NCBI GenBank assembly: GCA_034111645.1
Contig: JAWUWW010000010.1
Span: 62,001 to 126,000 of the forward strand
Direction of reading: 5' to 3'
Source: CANLBN01 sp034111645
Lineage (GTDB): Bacteria; Pseudomonadota; Gammaproteobacteria; Pseudomonadales; Cellvibrionaceae
DNA: 64,000 nt
Part shown: positions 9,035-18,053 of the stretch, one piece after another
Layout of the letters: the number at the start of each line of letters is the position of its first letter
Position numbering within the stretch: the first letter of the stretch is position 1
The notes under the pieces: generated by a model
Told to the model about the DNA's origin: nothing
The model's database searches: none
The model's input: only the letters and a program-made list of their open reading frames with translations
Position numbers and translations under genes: made by a program

Positions 9035-9958
9035 ATGGATTCTCCACGCTTCAGAATTGCATTTTTGCACCCAAAATATTGGCTACTTTGGTTGGCATTT
9101 GTTGTGCTTGCATTGGTGGCTCAACTGCCTTTTAAGTGGCAAATGTGGATGGGTCGAAACTTGGGTCATCTGCTCTACAGGCTTGCAAAAAGACGCCGTG
9201 GCATAGCCGAGCGTAATATTGAACTGTGCTTCCCTGAGTACAGTGCTAGACAGCAAAAAGATTTAGTATTGAGGCATTTTGAGTCTACTGGCTTAATTCT
9301 GTTTGAAATGGGCATGGCTTGGTTTATGCCATACTGGCGATTAAAAAAACGTTTTGTTGTGACAGGAAAAGAGCATTGGGACGCACTGCAGGATAAGGGT
9401 CAAGGAGCATTAGTGATTGGACTGCATATGGCTACATTAGAGATTGCCAATGCCTGTGCTAATCGACTATTTACGATGTCCGTATCTTATCGTCCTCATA
9501 GCAATGCTGTTTATGATTATGTGCAGTATCGCGGTCGCAGTCGCCATAATCCTGAGGCTAAATCTATCGCTCGTCACGATATGCGTGGCATGGTGAGAAC
9601 GATAAAAAATGGGGGTCTGTTATGGTATGCTCCCGACCAAGATTATGGACCAAAGGTGAGTAAGTTTGCCCCTTATTTTGGGATACAGACAGCTACATTG
9701 TCGATGACACCAAAGCTGTTAAGAATGGCTAAAGTGCCAGCTTTAACTCTTATGTATCACCGTCTTCCCGATTTTAGTGGGTATGTGCTTGATTTTAGAA
9801 CGGTACTAGAAGGAATTCCCTCAGAAGATGATATTGCAGATTTAACCTTGTTAAATCAACACATTGAGGCATGTGTTCGGGAAAAGCCTGAAGAATATTG
9901 GTGGGTACATCGACGTTTTAAAACACGGCCACCAGGACAACCATCTGTTTATGAATAG
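9035..9958 (+). CDS. lpxL: Lipid A late acyltransferase LpxL/HtrB
   Basis: The enzyme adds a secondary acyl chain (laurate or similar) from acyl-ACP to Kdo2-lipid IVA at the inner membrane. An N-terminal hydrophobic anchor spans about 14-33. The HX4E catalytic motif is present as His131 and Glu136 (LHMATLE). Family markers WYAPDQDYG near 201 and a closing HRRFKTRP are seen. At 307 residues the length is normal. LpxL and LpxM are difficult to tell apart from sequence alone; the overall pattern favours the LpxL side. It is 62 bases after tas. Confidence 0.9.
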   Translation: MDSPRFRIAFLHPKYWLLWLAFVVLALVAQLPFKWQMWMGRNLGHLLYRLAKRRRGIAERNIELCFPEYSARQQKDLVLRHFESTGLILFEMGMAWFMPYWRLKKRFVVTGKEHWDALQDKGQGALVIGLHMATLEIANACANRLFTMSVSYRPHSNAVYDYVQYRGRSRHNPEAKSIARHDMRGMVRTIKNGGLLWYAPDQDYGPKVSKFAPYFGIQTATLSMTPKLLRMAKVPALTLMYHRLPDFSGYVLDFRTVLEGIPSEDDIADLTLLNQHIEACVREKPEEYWWVHRRFKTRPPGQPSVYE

Positions 9959-10188
9959 TTTGAGCGTCTTATTTTTTTACGAATTTAAGTCTGCAATCAT
10001 TGGCAAGTGACAATATTGATATTAGTCTCAATAATGATAACAATAATATCCTTGTATAAGCCGAGTGCGGTCAGTAAGATTGCATCTTTTTAAGGTCTCA
10101 ATACGGAAATTCTTAAACGTTGCGGCTTTGCCCAAGCGTTAGTCCGTAAATTAGTAGGCCACATAATAGACACAATAGGAGTATCGAC

Positions 10189-11082
10189 ATGAATCAAAAT
10201 GGCCCAGCGCTTCAAGGCAGCATGGTTGCATTAGTAACCCCTATGAATGTTGATGGTTCTATTGATTGGTCGTCCCTTGATAAGTTAGTTGAATTTCATA
10301 TTGCAGAAGGTACCAATACCATTGTAGCTGTAGGTACTACCGGTGAGTCTGCGACCTTATCGGTAAGCGAACATCTACAAGTCATTGAGCGCGTTGTCGA
10401 AACAGTTAATGGCCGTGTCTCGGTTGTTGCGGGCACTGGTGCAAATTCTACTTCTGAAGCAGTTGAGCTAACTAAATCTGCAAGTTCTGTAGGCGTTGAT
10501 GCTTGTTTGTTAGTCGTGCCTTACTACAATAAGCCAACTCAAGAAGGCTTATTTCGTCACTTTAGTTTTATCGCCGATGCGGTCGACATTCCGCAAATTT
10601 TATATAATGTGCCTGGCCGCACTATCACCGATATGCAAAACGATATTGTGCTGCGCTTGTCTACACATGAAAATATTATGGGTATTAAAGACGCTACCGG
10701 TGATGTGGCTCGTGGTAAAGACTTGATTGAGAGTGTAGCCGATGATTTTTATGTCTACTCTGGTGATGACATCACGGCTCCAGAGCTAATGTTGGTTGGC
10801 GCGAAAGGTAATATCTCGGTGACTGCCAACGTAGTACCACGTAAAATGGCAGAGCTTTGTCGCCTTGCCTTAGCTGGAGATGCCGACGCTACACGTTCAT
10901 TGCAAACTGAGCTAATGCCTCTGCACAATGCCTTATTTATTGAAGCTAATCCTATTCCTGTTAAGTGGGCTGTATCTGCATTAGGATTAATGTCAGCGGG
11001 CATACGCTTACCATTAACACCACCAACAGACCTTAGTAAGGAGACATTGCGTATAGCGATGACCTCACTATCTCTAATTTAA
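10189..11082 (+). CDS. dapA: 4-hydroxy-tetrahydrodipicolinate synthase DapA
   Basis: DapA condenses pyruvate with aspartate semialdehyde, the committed step to diaminopimelate and lysine. The Schiff-base lysine is Lys167 in MGIKDATGD. The proton-relay Tyr139 is in ILYNVPGRT, and GTTGES at 49-54 binds substrate carboxylates. At 297 residues the length is standard. TAGGAG lies about nine bases upstream of the ATG. It is followed immediately by bamC, the same order as in E. coli and Pseudomonas. Confidence 0.97.
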   Translation: MNQNGPALQGSMVALVTPMNVDGSIDWSSLDKLVEFHIAEGTNTIVAVGTTGESATLSVSEHLQVIERVVETVNGRVSVVAGTGANSTSEAVELTKSASSVGVDACLLVVPYYNKPTQEGLFRHFSFIADAVDIPQILYNVPGRTITDMQNDIVLRLSTHENIMGIKDATGDVARGKDLIESVADDFYVYSGDDITAPELMLVGAKGNISVTANVVPRKMAELCRLALAGDADATRSLQTELMPLHNALFIEANPIPVKWAVSALGLMSAGIRLPLTPPTDLSKETLRIAMTSLSLI

Positions 11083-11097
11083 AAATTGTATGATTTT

Positions 11098-12246
11098 ATG
11101 AAGCCAGTGTTAGTTTGGATAGCGAGGTTCTTTCTTTTAAGCTTTTTGTTGAGCGTTTTTTCGTGCTCTTCACCCCAGCCCGATTACTTGAAGGCAGAGA
11201 CTATTCCCGCTGTTAAAGTTCCTGAAGAGCTAGATAACAGTCGCTTAGGGCAACTTTATCGCCTCCCAGATCAAGACATAGTTGAGCCTACATCAGCTAA
11301 AACGCCTTTTCCTCCCGCCAGTGCTACACAGGCATCAGGGCAGAGTGCTTCACTCCAGCAGCTTGATAATAAATTATGGGTGCTGAATGATCGTTCGGTG
11401 GCAACTACATGGGTGCAACTGATCAATTTTTGGAATAGGCGCGGAGTTACCTTAGAAAAAACTGATGTTAAAGATGCAACATTACAAACAGGCTGGTTTA
11501 ATGAGGCAATACAGCCTGGTTTTAGTATTCGTTATCGTCTTCGCCTAGAGCAGGGATTCCAAGATAATACGTCAGAAATTTATTTAAGCAATCAAAAAAG
11601 AGATAATAGTAATCTAGCAGGCGAGTGGATTAATAATCAAAATGATGTCGGTGATGATCGAGTGCATGCGCAATTAATAGCTGATAGTTTAGTGACGCAA
11701 TTAATTAATGGACAAAGTGATGTCGGCAATTCATTTTTGGCCGAGTCGATCAATTTGCCGCAAAAGTCATCATTATCTATCATCAATAATGAGCCTGTAC
11801 TTTTGTTAGCGGTTAACACTCCGAGAGCAAATAATGCATTATCTAAGGCCTTAGCAGACGATGGTTTTTTAACTTACGATAGCGATTTAGCCAGCGGTTT
11901 TTTTCACTTTGATCAATATGAGGTTGGCAAGAAGGGCTTTTTGAGTTTTTTCAGCAGAAGTAAAAGCTCACAAGAAGACAGTGTGCCTAACAAAAAAAGT
12001 AAATTTTCTATTGAACAAATCGTTACTCATCTACCTAAAGATCCTATTGTAAATGAATTGTTTTTTGATGATAAATCAGCAGAGCGCAAAGACTTGCCGA
12101 AGCTTTCTGGTGTTCCTGGTTTTTTATTAGTCGTTAAACCTCAAGATGATTCACAGTTAGTTTATGTAAGAGATGGCTACGGTAAGATGCTTGAGAGCGA
12201 AGAGGCGAAAGACATTTTAGATGTTATTCGTCTGCGTCTCTTTTAA
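11098..12246 (+). CDS. bamC: Outer-membrane assembly lipoprotein BamC
   Basis: BamC is a lipoprotein subunit of the BAM complex that inserts beta-barrel proteins in the outer membrane. The N-terminus is a lipoprotein signal: hydrophobic core LLSFLLSVFSC with the acylated Cys at about residue 23. A low-complexity linker follows, then two helix-grip-like domains (about 85-220 and 230-380; segments LWVLNDRSVATTWVQL and RDGYGKMLESEEAKDILDVIRLRLF-type ending). The frame opens at a TTG (11086), but the ATG at 11098 gives the proper signal peptide. The gene sits 15 bases after dapA, which is the conserved gammaproteobacterial arrangement. Between residues 250 and 310 a Ser/Lys-rich insert (FFSRSKSSQEDSV) looks variable. 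Confidence 0.85.
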   Translation: MKPVLVWIARFFLLSFLLSVFSCSSPQPDYLKAETIPAVKVPEELDNSRLGQLYRLPDQDIVEPTSAKTPFPPASATQASGQSASLQQLDNKLWVLNDRSVATTWVQLINFWNRRGVTLEKTDVKDATLQTGWFNEAIQPGFSIRYRLRLEQGFQDNTSEIYLSNQKRDNSNLAGEWINNQNDVGDDRVHAQLIADSLVTQLINGQSDVGNSFLAESINLPQKSSLSIINNEPVLLLAVNTPRANNALSKALADDGFLTYDSDLASGFFHFDQYEVGKKGFLSFFSRSKSSQEDSVPNKKSKFSIEQIVTHLPKDPIVNELFFDDKSAERKDLPKLSGVPGFLLVVKPQDDSQLVYVRDGYGKMLESEEAKDILDVIRLRLF

Positions 12247-12314
12247 ATAGTTTTTATGTAAAGATTTTTAAGCAAGTAAAAAACCTAAAATAAGTTTTTA
12301 TTGATTGAGTTTGT

Positions 12315-13079
12315 ATGCAGTTTTCTTCGCTCGGTAGTGGTAGTAAAGGTAATGGAACGTTAATCCGAAGTCACGACTGCATGATATTAGTAGACTGTGG
12401 TTTTACGCTAAAGCAGACGCTAAAACGGCTAGATCGTTTAAATGTTGTACCGGATGAGCTAGATGCAATTATCGTTACCCATGAACATGGCGATCATCTT
12501 GGTGGTGTAGGGCCGCTCGCCAGAAAATATCAATTACCCGTATATATGACCCCAGGCACACATCGAAGTCGCAATATTGGTGTTTTACCTGAGGTAATAT
12601 TAATCAAAAATTATCTCCCTTTCTCAATTAAATCCATCAATATAACGCCTGTTGCTGTTCCTCATGATGCTAGCGAACCTGCTCAATTTATATTTGAGGC
12701 TAATGATTTACGTTTAGGTATTCTTACTGATTTAGGCAGCATCACGCCTCATGTAGAAATGCACTACCAATCCTGTGATGGGCTAGTTTTAGAAGCTAAT
12801 CACGATTCGTTGATGTTAGCTTCCGGTGACTACCCGCCTTCATTGAAGCAGCGTGTTGGAGGTCCATGGGGGCATCTAAATAATAGGCAAGCGGCAGAAT
12901 TTTTAAGCCGTGTCGATCGATCTAAATTGAAGCAATTAGTTGTGGCCCACATAAGTCATCAAAACAATACTATTGCTTTAGCGAAAGAAGCTTTTGCGGA
13001 AATTAGCGCTCCCATAGAAAATATTTATTATGCTTGCCAAGATGAAGGTTTTGATTGGATCAGCTTAAATAAGGACTAG
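12315..13079 (+). CDS. MBL-fold metallo-hydrolase (YycJ/WalJ-like)
   Basis: This 254-residue cytoplasmic enzyme opens with the SLGSGSKGNGTLI strand typical of the YycJ-type group. It carries the metal-binding THEHGDHLGG motif at about 55-64. Further ligands are HDASEP near 118, an LTDLGS Asp near 140, and the closing VVAHISHQNN His near 217. The metals are most likely Zn or Fe. An MBL gene directly after dapA-bamC is common in Pseudomonas-like genomes, where purC follows; here purC does not follow. The substrate is unknown. Confidence 0.85.
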   Translation: MQFSSLGSGSKGNGTLIRSHDCMILVDCGFTLKQTLKRLDRLNVVPDELDAIIVTHEHGDHLGGVGPLARKYQLPVYMTPGTHRSRNIGVLPEVILIKNYLPFSIKSINITPVAVPHDASEPAQFIFEANDLRLGILTDLGSITPHVEMHYQSCDGLVLEANHDSLMLASGDYPPSLKQRVGGPWGHLNNRQAAEFLSRVDRSKLKQLVVAHISHQNNTIALAKEAFAEISAPIENIYYACQDEGFDWISLNKD

Positions 13080-13246
13080 AACCATTTAAAAATCATAGTT
13101 TATTTCATTGGGTTGCATTTTAGTGTTTATTCAGTTATTTTTAGACTATGAGATAGACCTATTTCATTTTTGTGCGGTCGCAAATAGTAATCGCAAAAAT
13201 TAGTATCAGATTTGAATAAATCACGAAGACAGTAGATTAGGAAATT

Positions 13247-13558
13247 ATGACGTTTATAACAGGTATAAGCAACGATCCTTCAAAGATGCATAACAGCGAT
13301 GATCGCAGAAGATCAGAGCGAAAATCGTCAATTATACGTGTGGAAATTGCACATCCTTCTTTCGGCACAATAATCGGAACTACGCGCGATATATCTGACG
13401 GTGGTGCATCGGTAAAAATTGAAAACCAATCAATTCCTCCTTTGGGAACATCAGTTAATGTTAGATTTATAAAAATGAGTGGAGCTGTCAACAAAGAACC
13501 TGTCAATATGAAAGTAATGCATCATATGCGCAATACTATTGGTTTGATGTTTGCTTAA
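13247..13558 (+). CDS. PilZ-domain c-di-GMP-binding protein
   Basis: A stand-alone PilZ domain of 103 residues. The two c-di-GMP contacts are present: the RxxxR element in RRRSERKSS (about residues 18-26) and the DxSxxG element in RDISDGGAS (about 46-54). A six-stranded barrel follows, ending HHMRNTIGLMFA. An AGGA lies six bases before the ATG. Such proteins relay c-di-GMP levels to motility, pili or polysaccharide machines. The window also encodes a Tad pilus and two GGDEF proteins, but no adjacent target is evident. Confidence 0.88.
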   Translation: MTFITGISNDPSKMHNSDDRRRSERKSSIIRVEIAHPSFGTIIGTTRDISDGGASVKIENQSIPPLGTSVNVRFIKMSGAVNKEPVNMKVMHHMRNTIGLMFA

Positions 13559-13672
13559 ATTTGTTTGCTGCTTTTTTTCTTTAAAATTAATTAATACGAA
13601 TTAGCCCCTCCAGGATTGCCGGTATTTTTATTAGATTAATTTAATTATTTTATCCGCGTTAACAACCTTTCA

Positions 13673-14503
13673 ATGAAAATTCTTGGCATCTATTCTTTTT
13701 TATCCACGCATGCGTCGGCTGTGATGCTTATTAATGAACTTGCACATAAAACAAACTTGCCTATCGTAAATACAGCTTCAGAGTCACTTGAAGGTGGTGA
13801 TCTATTGTTATGTGCATCTGAACAGGGCCTAGCACTTCACTTTACGGGTAGAGGAGTGCCTAGTCCAATTTGCGTAGATTTTACACAAGGTGCTAGTGCT
13901 CACCGACGTCAATTTGGGGGTGGTAAAAATCAACTTATTGCAAAAGCCGTTGGTTTAAAAGGCAGCTATCGTCCCAGTGTCTTAGATGTCACCGCCGGTC
14001 TTGGTCAAGACGGATTTGTATTAGCCACTTTAGGTTGTAAAGTCACAATGATAGAGCGAGTCCCGGTCATTTTTGAATTATTAAATGATGGACTTTTACG
14101 CGCTAATAAAACTAATGACAACGATTTACGTGAAATTATTAGTCGAATCTCTGTTGCCAGCCAAGATTCAATTTCATATTTGACATCAAAAGAATTTAAA
14201 GAGAATATAATTCCCGATGTTATCTATGTTGATCCTATGTTTCCCGAGCGTGAAAAGAGCGCTTTAGTAAAAAAGAATATGGCTGTATTTCAATCACTAG
14301 TCGATGGTGATATTGATGCGGGCGAATTACTAGCGGTAGCATTAAATAAAGCAAAGTATCGAGTTGTAATTAAACGGCCAAGAAAAGCATTAAGTATTGC
14401 CGAACAATTTCCTGAAAAAAAATTACCTAAAGCGAGCTTGGTCCTTGAAGGAAAATCAAGTCGCTATGACATTTACCCCATCGCTAAGATGCCGGATAGC
14501 TAA
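13673..14503 (+). CDS. rsmJ: 16S rRNA m2G1516 methyltransferase RsmJ
   Basis: RsmJ methylates the N2 of G1516 in 16S rRNA using S-adenosylmethionine. The SAM-binding loop DVTAGLGQDGF is at about 105-115, preceded by the family-specific GASAHRRQFGGGKNQ (about 73-87). The DPMFPE motif near 185 and the IKRPRKA segment near 237 are RsmJ hallmarks. At 276 residues it is slightly longer than E. coli YhiQ. No strong ribosome site precedes the ATG, but no better start is available. Confidence 0.93.
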   Translation: MKILGIYSFLSTHASAVMLINELAHKTNLPIVNTASESLEGGDLLLCASEQGLALHFTGRGVPSPICVDFTQGASAHRRQFGGGKNQLIAKAVGLKGSYRPSVLDVTAGLGQDGFVLATLGCKVTMIERVPVIFELLNDGLLRANKTNDNDLREIISRISVASQDSISYLTSKEFKENIIPDVIYVDPMFPEREKSALVKKNMAVFQSLVDGDIDAGELLAVALNKAKYRVVIKRPRKALSIAEQFPEKKLPKASLVLEGKSSRYDIYPIAKMPDS

Positions 14504-14509
14504 TTAAAT

Positions 14510-14570
14510 AGTTAAGTGGAAAGTTAAGTAAAAAGTTAAGTAGATAGTTAAGCGAAATAGTTAAGCAGAA
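14510..14570. repeat. Five-copy 12-bp tandem repeat
   Basis: The core AGTTAAG begins at 14510, 14522, 14534, 14546 and 14559, so the unit is about 12 bp with consensus AGTTAAGTRRAA. It lies between the rsmJ stop and the next gene. It contains no inverted symmetry and is too short to be a CRISPR. Confidence 0.8.
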
Positions 14571-14608
14571 ATATGGCTTAGCTAGGGACAAAAGAATGAG
14601 TAAAAAAT

Positions 14609-15484
14609 ATGAGAGCTAGTATTATTTTGTGTTTATGCATTATTTTAGTTGTCTTAATGAATAATGTGTTTGCGATATCATCTGTTAGCCTAAAATATGA
14701 AGAGCCTACTTCGGATCAAGAGGCAGAGATTTTAAGTTGGATTAAAAGTTTACCCAGTGAACAACTGTTAATCGAAAATAGAGTTTCAGATGCTATTAAA
14801 GCTAATCCCGATCTTGATGCATCGACGACTAATAACCCGACCAACAATATGGGCTCGCAAGCTAGTAAGAATGCGCTTGAAGATATTGTTAACACTATTA
14901 ATAAGAGCTTTAAGTTAGAGCACTCTATTGCACTAGTAATTGGATCAGGGCGTGTTGTGTATTCCGACAGTAGCGAGAAAACTATTTTTATACCCTTTAC
15001 TTTTTTTGAAAAATCACGAGAGCTTTTTGCACAAGCAGGTAAAGGCGATTTAATTGATCAGGCGGTAAGTGATGCATTTTTTCATACTGTCCTGCATGAG
15101 TTAGGTCATTTATTAATAGCTATGTATGATATTCCTATTGTTGCACGTGAGGAAGATGCCGCTGATGCTTTAGCGACTGCATTAATGATTAAATACTTTA
15201 TTAATGGCGAAAGTAGAGTAGAGCATATTGCGGAGCTTTATGGGCTTGAGCGAGAGCAAATAAAAGATTTACGTAAATGGGATTTTATGGGAGAACATAG
15301 TTTAAATATACAAAGACACTATCAGATGATGTGTCACTTGTATGGTAGCGATCCAGCAAAGTTTCAACATATAAAACGCCAAATTGGATTTTCAGATGAT
15401 CGTGCCAGTATTTGTATTGATGAATATCAACAAATATCTCAAGGCTGGCCACGTCTATTAGCGCCTTATTTATTATTAAAATAA
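14609..15484 (+). CDS. DUF4344-family secreted metallopeptidase-like protein
   Basis: The 291-residue protein has an N-terminal hydrophobic signal sequence (about 1-23, ending VFA). A zinc-type HELGH motif is at about 164-168 in HTVLHELGHLLIAM. A REEDAADALAT segment about 20 residues later probably supplies the third ligand. The C-terminal QRHYQMMCHLYGSDP block is also characteristic of DUF4344. It is probably periplasmic or membrane-anchored. The substrate is unknown and activity has not been assigned to the family with certainty. It follows the 12-bp repeat tract by about 40 bases. Confidence 0.8.
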   Translation: MRASIILCLCIILVVLMNNVFAISSVSLKYEEPTSDQEAEILSWIKSLPSEQLLIENRVSDAIKANPDLDASTTNNPTNNMGSQASKNALEDIVNTINKSFKLEHSIALVIGSGRVVYSDSSEKTIFIPFTFFEKSRELFAQAGKGDLIDQAVSDAFFHTVLHELGHLLIAMYDIPIVAREEDAADALATALMIKYFINGESRVEHIAELYGLEREQIKDLRKWDFMGEHSLNIQRHYQMMCHLYGSDPAKFQHIKRQIGFSDDRASICIDEYQQISQGWPRLLAPYLLLK

Positions 15485-15525
15485 TTTTAGCTTGCTAACA
15501 TAGATAATTTTTTTGCGGATCTAGA

Positions 15526-16488
15526 TTAAGTCACTAAATTATGCGACTTGCCTGCAAGAAATGAGTCTATATTGCCAACAACCATATCGGCCTGACATTG
15601 CAAGGATGAATCACTACTCCATGCAACATGAGGAGTTAAGATAAAATTTGAATTCCCCTCAAGTGATAAGAGAACATTGTCTTTTGCAATGGGCTCACTA
15701 ATGGCGACATCGAAGCCAGCACCTGCGATTAAATTTTCATTAATCGCGCTTACTAGATCGCTCTCGTCAACCAGACCACCTCTTGCAGTATTGATTAGCA
15801 AGGCATTTGATTTCATCTTTTTAAATTCAGTTAAAGTAATTAAATTTTCAGTCTCAGCAGTTAATGGGCAATGCAATGAGACGATATCACTCGTGCTAAT
15901 AAGCTCATCAAAGCTTAGATAAGTCGGTTTATTTGAAGCTGGTTGATTTTTTCTGTCGGCAAAAACAACCTTAAGACCCAGTGCACGCCCCATAGCTGCT
16001 GTAGCTTGTCCTAAACTGCCACCACCAATAATGCCCAGTTGTGCATCTTTTAAATCAAAAGTTTGAGATAAATAGCCATGAAAATGCGGTGATGTTGTCC
16101 AGCCACCATTCATCACATGGTTATGATAAGCAGATAAATGTCGACGTAGACTAAAAATTAGAGCAAAAGTGTGTTCAGGTACAGAGGTGACAGAATAGCC
16201 TGGAGTGTTGCTGACGCTAATATTATGTGCTTTACAGTATTGTGTATCAACATTATTAAATCCGGTTGCAATCACCGCAATATGCTTTAGGGCGGGTAAC
16301 TTTGCGATAAGCTCTGCGCTTAAAACAACTTTGTTAGTAATAATTATATCAGCATCAATACAGCGCTCAACAACCTCATCGGGTGAAGTTGTATCGTATT
16401 CGATCCATTGATGTTGGTGGCTCACTTTTTTAAAAGGTATATGAGCTGGAACAGAGCCTTTATCGAGAAATACAATTTTGGTGCTCAT
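15526..16488 (-). CDS. D-2-hydroxyacid dehydrogenase (NAD-dependent)
   Basis: This enzyme reduces 2-keto acids to D-2-hydroxy acids or the reverse. The nucleotide loop is LGIIGGGSLGQATAAMG near 145. The catalytic triad of the family is visible: Arg in INTARGGLVDE, Glu in VAISEP, His in LTPHVAWSS. The length (320 residues) fits the glycerate/hydroxypyruvate reductase group, but the exact substrate is open. The frame extends to a GTG at 16500, but AAGGAG overlaps that GTG and lies 11 bases before the ATG at 16488, so the ATG is the start. It ends convergently with the DUF4344 gene. Confidence 0.88.
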   Translation of the reverse strand: MSTKIVFLDKGSVPAHIPFKKVSHQHQWIEYDTTSPDEVVERCIDADIIITNKVVLSAELIAKLPALKHIAVIATGFNNVDTQYCKAHNISVSNTPGYSVTSVPEHTFALIFSLRRHLSAYHNHVMNGGWTTSPHFHGYLSQTFDLKDAQLGIIGGGSLGQATAAMGRALGLKVVFADRKNQPASNKPTYLSFDELISTSDIVSLHCPLTAETENLITLTEFKKMKSNALLINTARGGLVDESDLVSAINENLIAGAGFDVAISEPIAKDNVLLSLEGNSNFILTPHVAWSSDSSLQCQADMVVGNIDSFLAGKSHNLVT

Positions 16489-16540
16489 AATTTGATTCAC
16501 TCCTTATTTCAGATGCTGATATTGACCTTGCAGAGATTTC

Positions 16541-16990
16541 TTATTGTGTTTTAGGTTCTAGGCCTTGATCTTTTAAAAACTGCTTGGCGATGACAATATT
16601 AAAGGGGCGATTTTGACTTTCGGCAGCATATCGGAGTTCGTCAAGTTGCTGATAAAAGTCAATCTCGGTATCGGGCATATAATGTAGGCAAGAGCCACCG
16701 AAAAACCACAGTAGATCTCTCGAGAGAAAAATCAAAAGATGATTATAACCATTAACAATATGTTCTACCAACCATTGACCTTGTTCGCACATTTGCTCCG
16801 AATAAGCTGTGGATGCGCAAAGTTGATTTAGGGTGCGGATAAACTGCTGATCATTTTCTGTAAGCTCACTAAGATTGACTTGATAAGGCCGCTCTTGGGC
16901 AATATTCTCTTTGAATTGTTTGAGAAGACCTACATGATAGGTAAAGTATTGCGTATAATGCATAAATAAAGTGTCTGTCAAAAAATACAT
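16541..16990 (-). CDS. PA2817-family conserved protein of unknown function
   Basis: The 149-residue soluble protein is helical. The block GQWLVEHIVNGYNHL...SRDLLWFFGGSCLHYMPD (about 72-108) is the signature I recall for the PA2817 family of Pseudomonas-like bacteria. No catalytic motif is apparent and no function is established. An internal ATG ten codons in (MHYTQY) is an alternative start. It lies about 50 bases upstream of the 2-hydroxyacid dehydrogenase on the same strand and is divergent from the ABC transporter. Confidence 0.65.
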   Translation of the reverse strand: MYFLTDTLFMHYTQYFTYHVGLLKQFKENIAQERPYQVNLSELTENDQQFIRTLNQLCASTAYSEQMCEQGQWLVEHIVNGYNHLLIFLSRDLLWFFGGSCLHYMPDTEIDFYQQLDELRYAAESQNRPFNIVIAKQFLKDQGLEPKTQ

Positions 16991-17126
16991 TCTATCTAAT
17001 GTTTATTACCTAAGTCATCCTTCCTGTTCATAAACTTGTTAGCATTTTTCAAGTATGGCGTGTTAACACTGGTACAATGGTATTTTATTGCCTTACTTAT
17101 TATCATTACCGCTACGATACGTAACT

Positions 17127-18047
17127 ATGACAACTGCATTATCTATAAAGTCACTAAAAAAAGTCTATAGCAATGGCTTTGAAGCACTGAAAGGTATTGA
17201 CCTTGAAGTAAATGAAGGCGATTTTTTTGCTTTGCTTGGACCCAATGGGGCCGGTAAATCTACGACAATTAGTGTGATTTGCTCTCTAGCACTTAAATCC
17301 TCGGGCTCTGTTCATATATTTGATAATGATATAGACGTTGATTTTTCAGCTGCAAAAAAATGCATAGGTGTTGTGCCTCAAGAGTTTAATTTCAATCAAT
17401 TTGAAAAAGTATTTGATATCGTTGCTAATCAGGGTGGTTATTTTGGGCTGCCCAAAAAGACGTGTGCAGAACGTGCCGAAAAGTATTTAAGGCAGTTAGG
17501 TCTTTGGGACAAACGCCATGATACTTCACGGAGTTTGTCGGGAGGTATGAAACGTCGGTTGATGATTGCGCGTGCGCTTGTACATGAGCCTAAGCTGTTA
17601 ATTTTAGATGAGCCAACAGCAGGTGTCGATATTGAATTAAGACGCTCAATGTGGAAGTTTCTAAAAGAAATTAATGCCCAAGGCACGACAATTATTTTAA
17701 CGACGCATTATCTTGAGGAAGCTGAAAGCCTGTGTCGTAATATTGCTATTATTGACAAAGGTGAGATTGTCGAAAACACAACCATGAAGTCATTATTGCA
17801 ACGCTTAGATAAAGAGACGCTTATCTTTGATTTAAAAAATGAACTGCAAATATGCCCTAATTTTGAAGATTGTGAAACGACACTTATCGATAATTTAACC
17901 TTAGAAGTTGTTGTCAAAAAAGGCACTTCACTTAATTATGTGTTTCAGTGTTTGAACGAAAAAGATATTCAAGTAACGAGTATGCGCAATAAAAGCAATC
18001 GACTTGAAGAATTATTTTTATCGTTAGTAAAAAGCGATAAAGGGTAG
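17127..18047 (+). CDS. yadG: ABC exporter ATP-binding protein, YadG-like
   Basis: This is the ATPase subunit of an ABC-2 exporter. Walker A LLGPNGAGKST is at about 35-45, the signature SLSGGMKRR near 136, Walker B LLILDEPTAGVD near 156, and the switch His in LTTHYLEE near 190. A C-terminal regulatory part of about 90 residues follows. The frame opens at a TTG (17088), but the ATG at 17127 gives MTTALSI and a length of 306, close to E. coli YadG. The permease follows six bases after the stop. The transported substrate of YadGH is not established. Confidence 0.9.
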   Translation: MTTALSIKSLKKVYSNGFEALKGIDLEVNEGDFFALLGPNGAGKSTTISVICSLALKSSGSVHIFDNDIDVDFSAAKKCIGVVPQEFNFNQFEKVFDIVANQGGYFGLPKKTCAERAEKYLRQLGLWDKRHDTSRSLSGGMKRRLMIARALVHEPKLLILDEPTAGVDIELRRSMWKFLKEINAQGTTIILTTHYLEEAESLCRNIAIIDKGEIVENTTMKSLLQRLDKETLIFDLKNELQICPNFEDCETTLIDNLTLEVVVKKGTSLNYVFQCLNEKDIQVTSMRNKSNRLEELFLSLVKSDKG

Positions 18048-18053
18048 AAATCA

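Noticed and set aside
14510..14570. Tandem repeats here and at 59042 and 60501 as CRISPR arrays
   Set aside because: Units are contiguous and too short, have no unique spacers, and no cas genes are in the window.
17088..17126. Upstream TTG start for the YadG-like ATPase
   Set aside because: The ATG at 17127 gives the usual N-terminus and length; the extra 13 residues match nothing.
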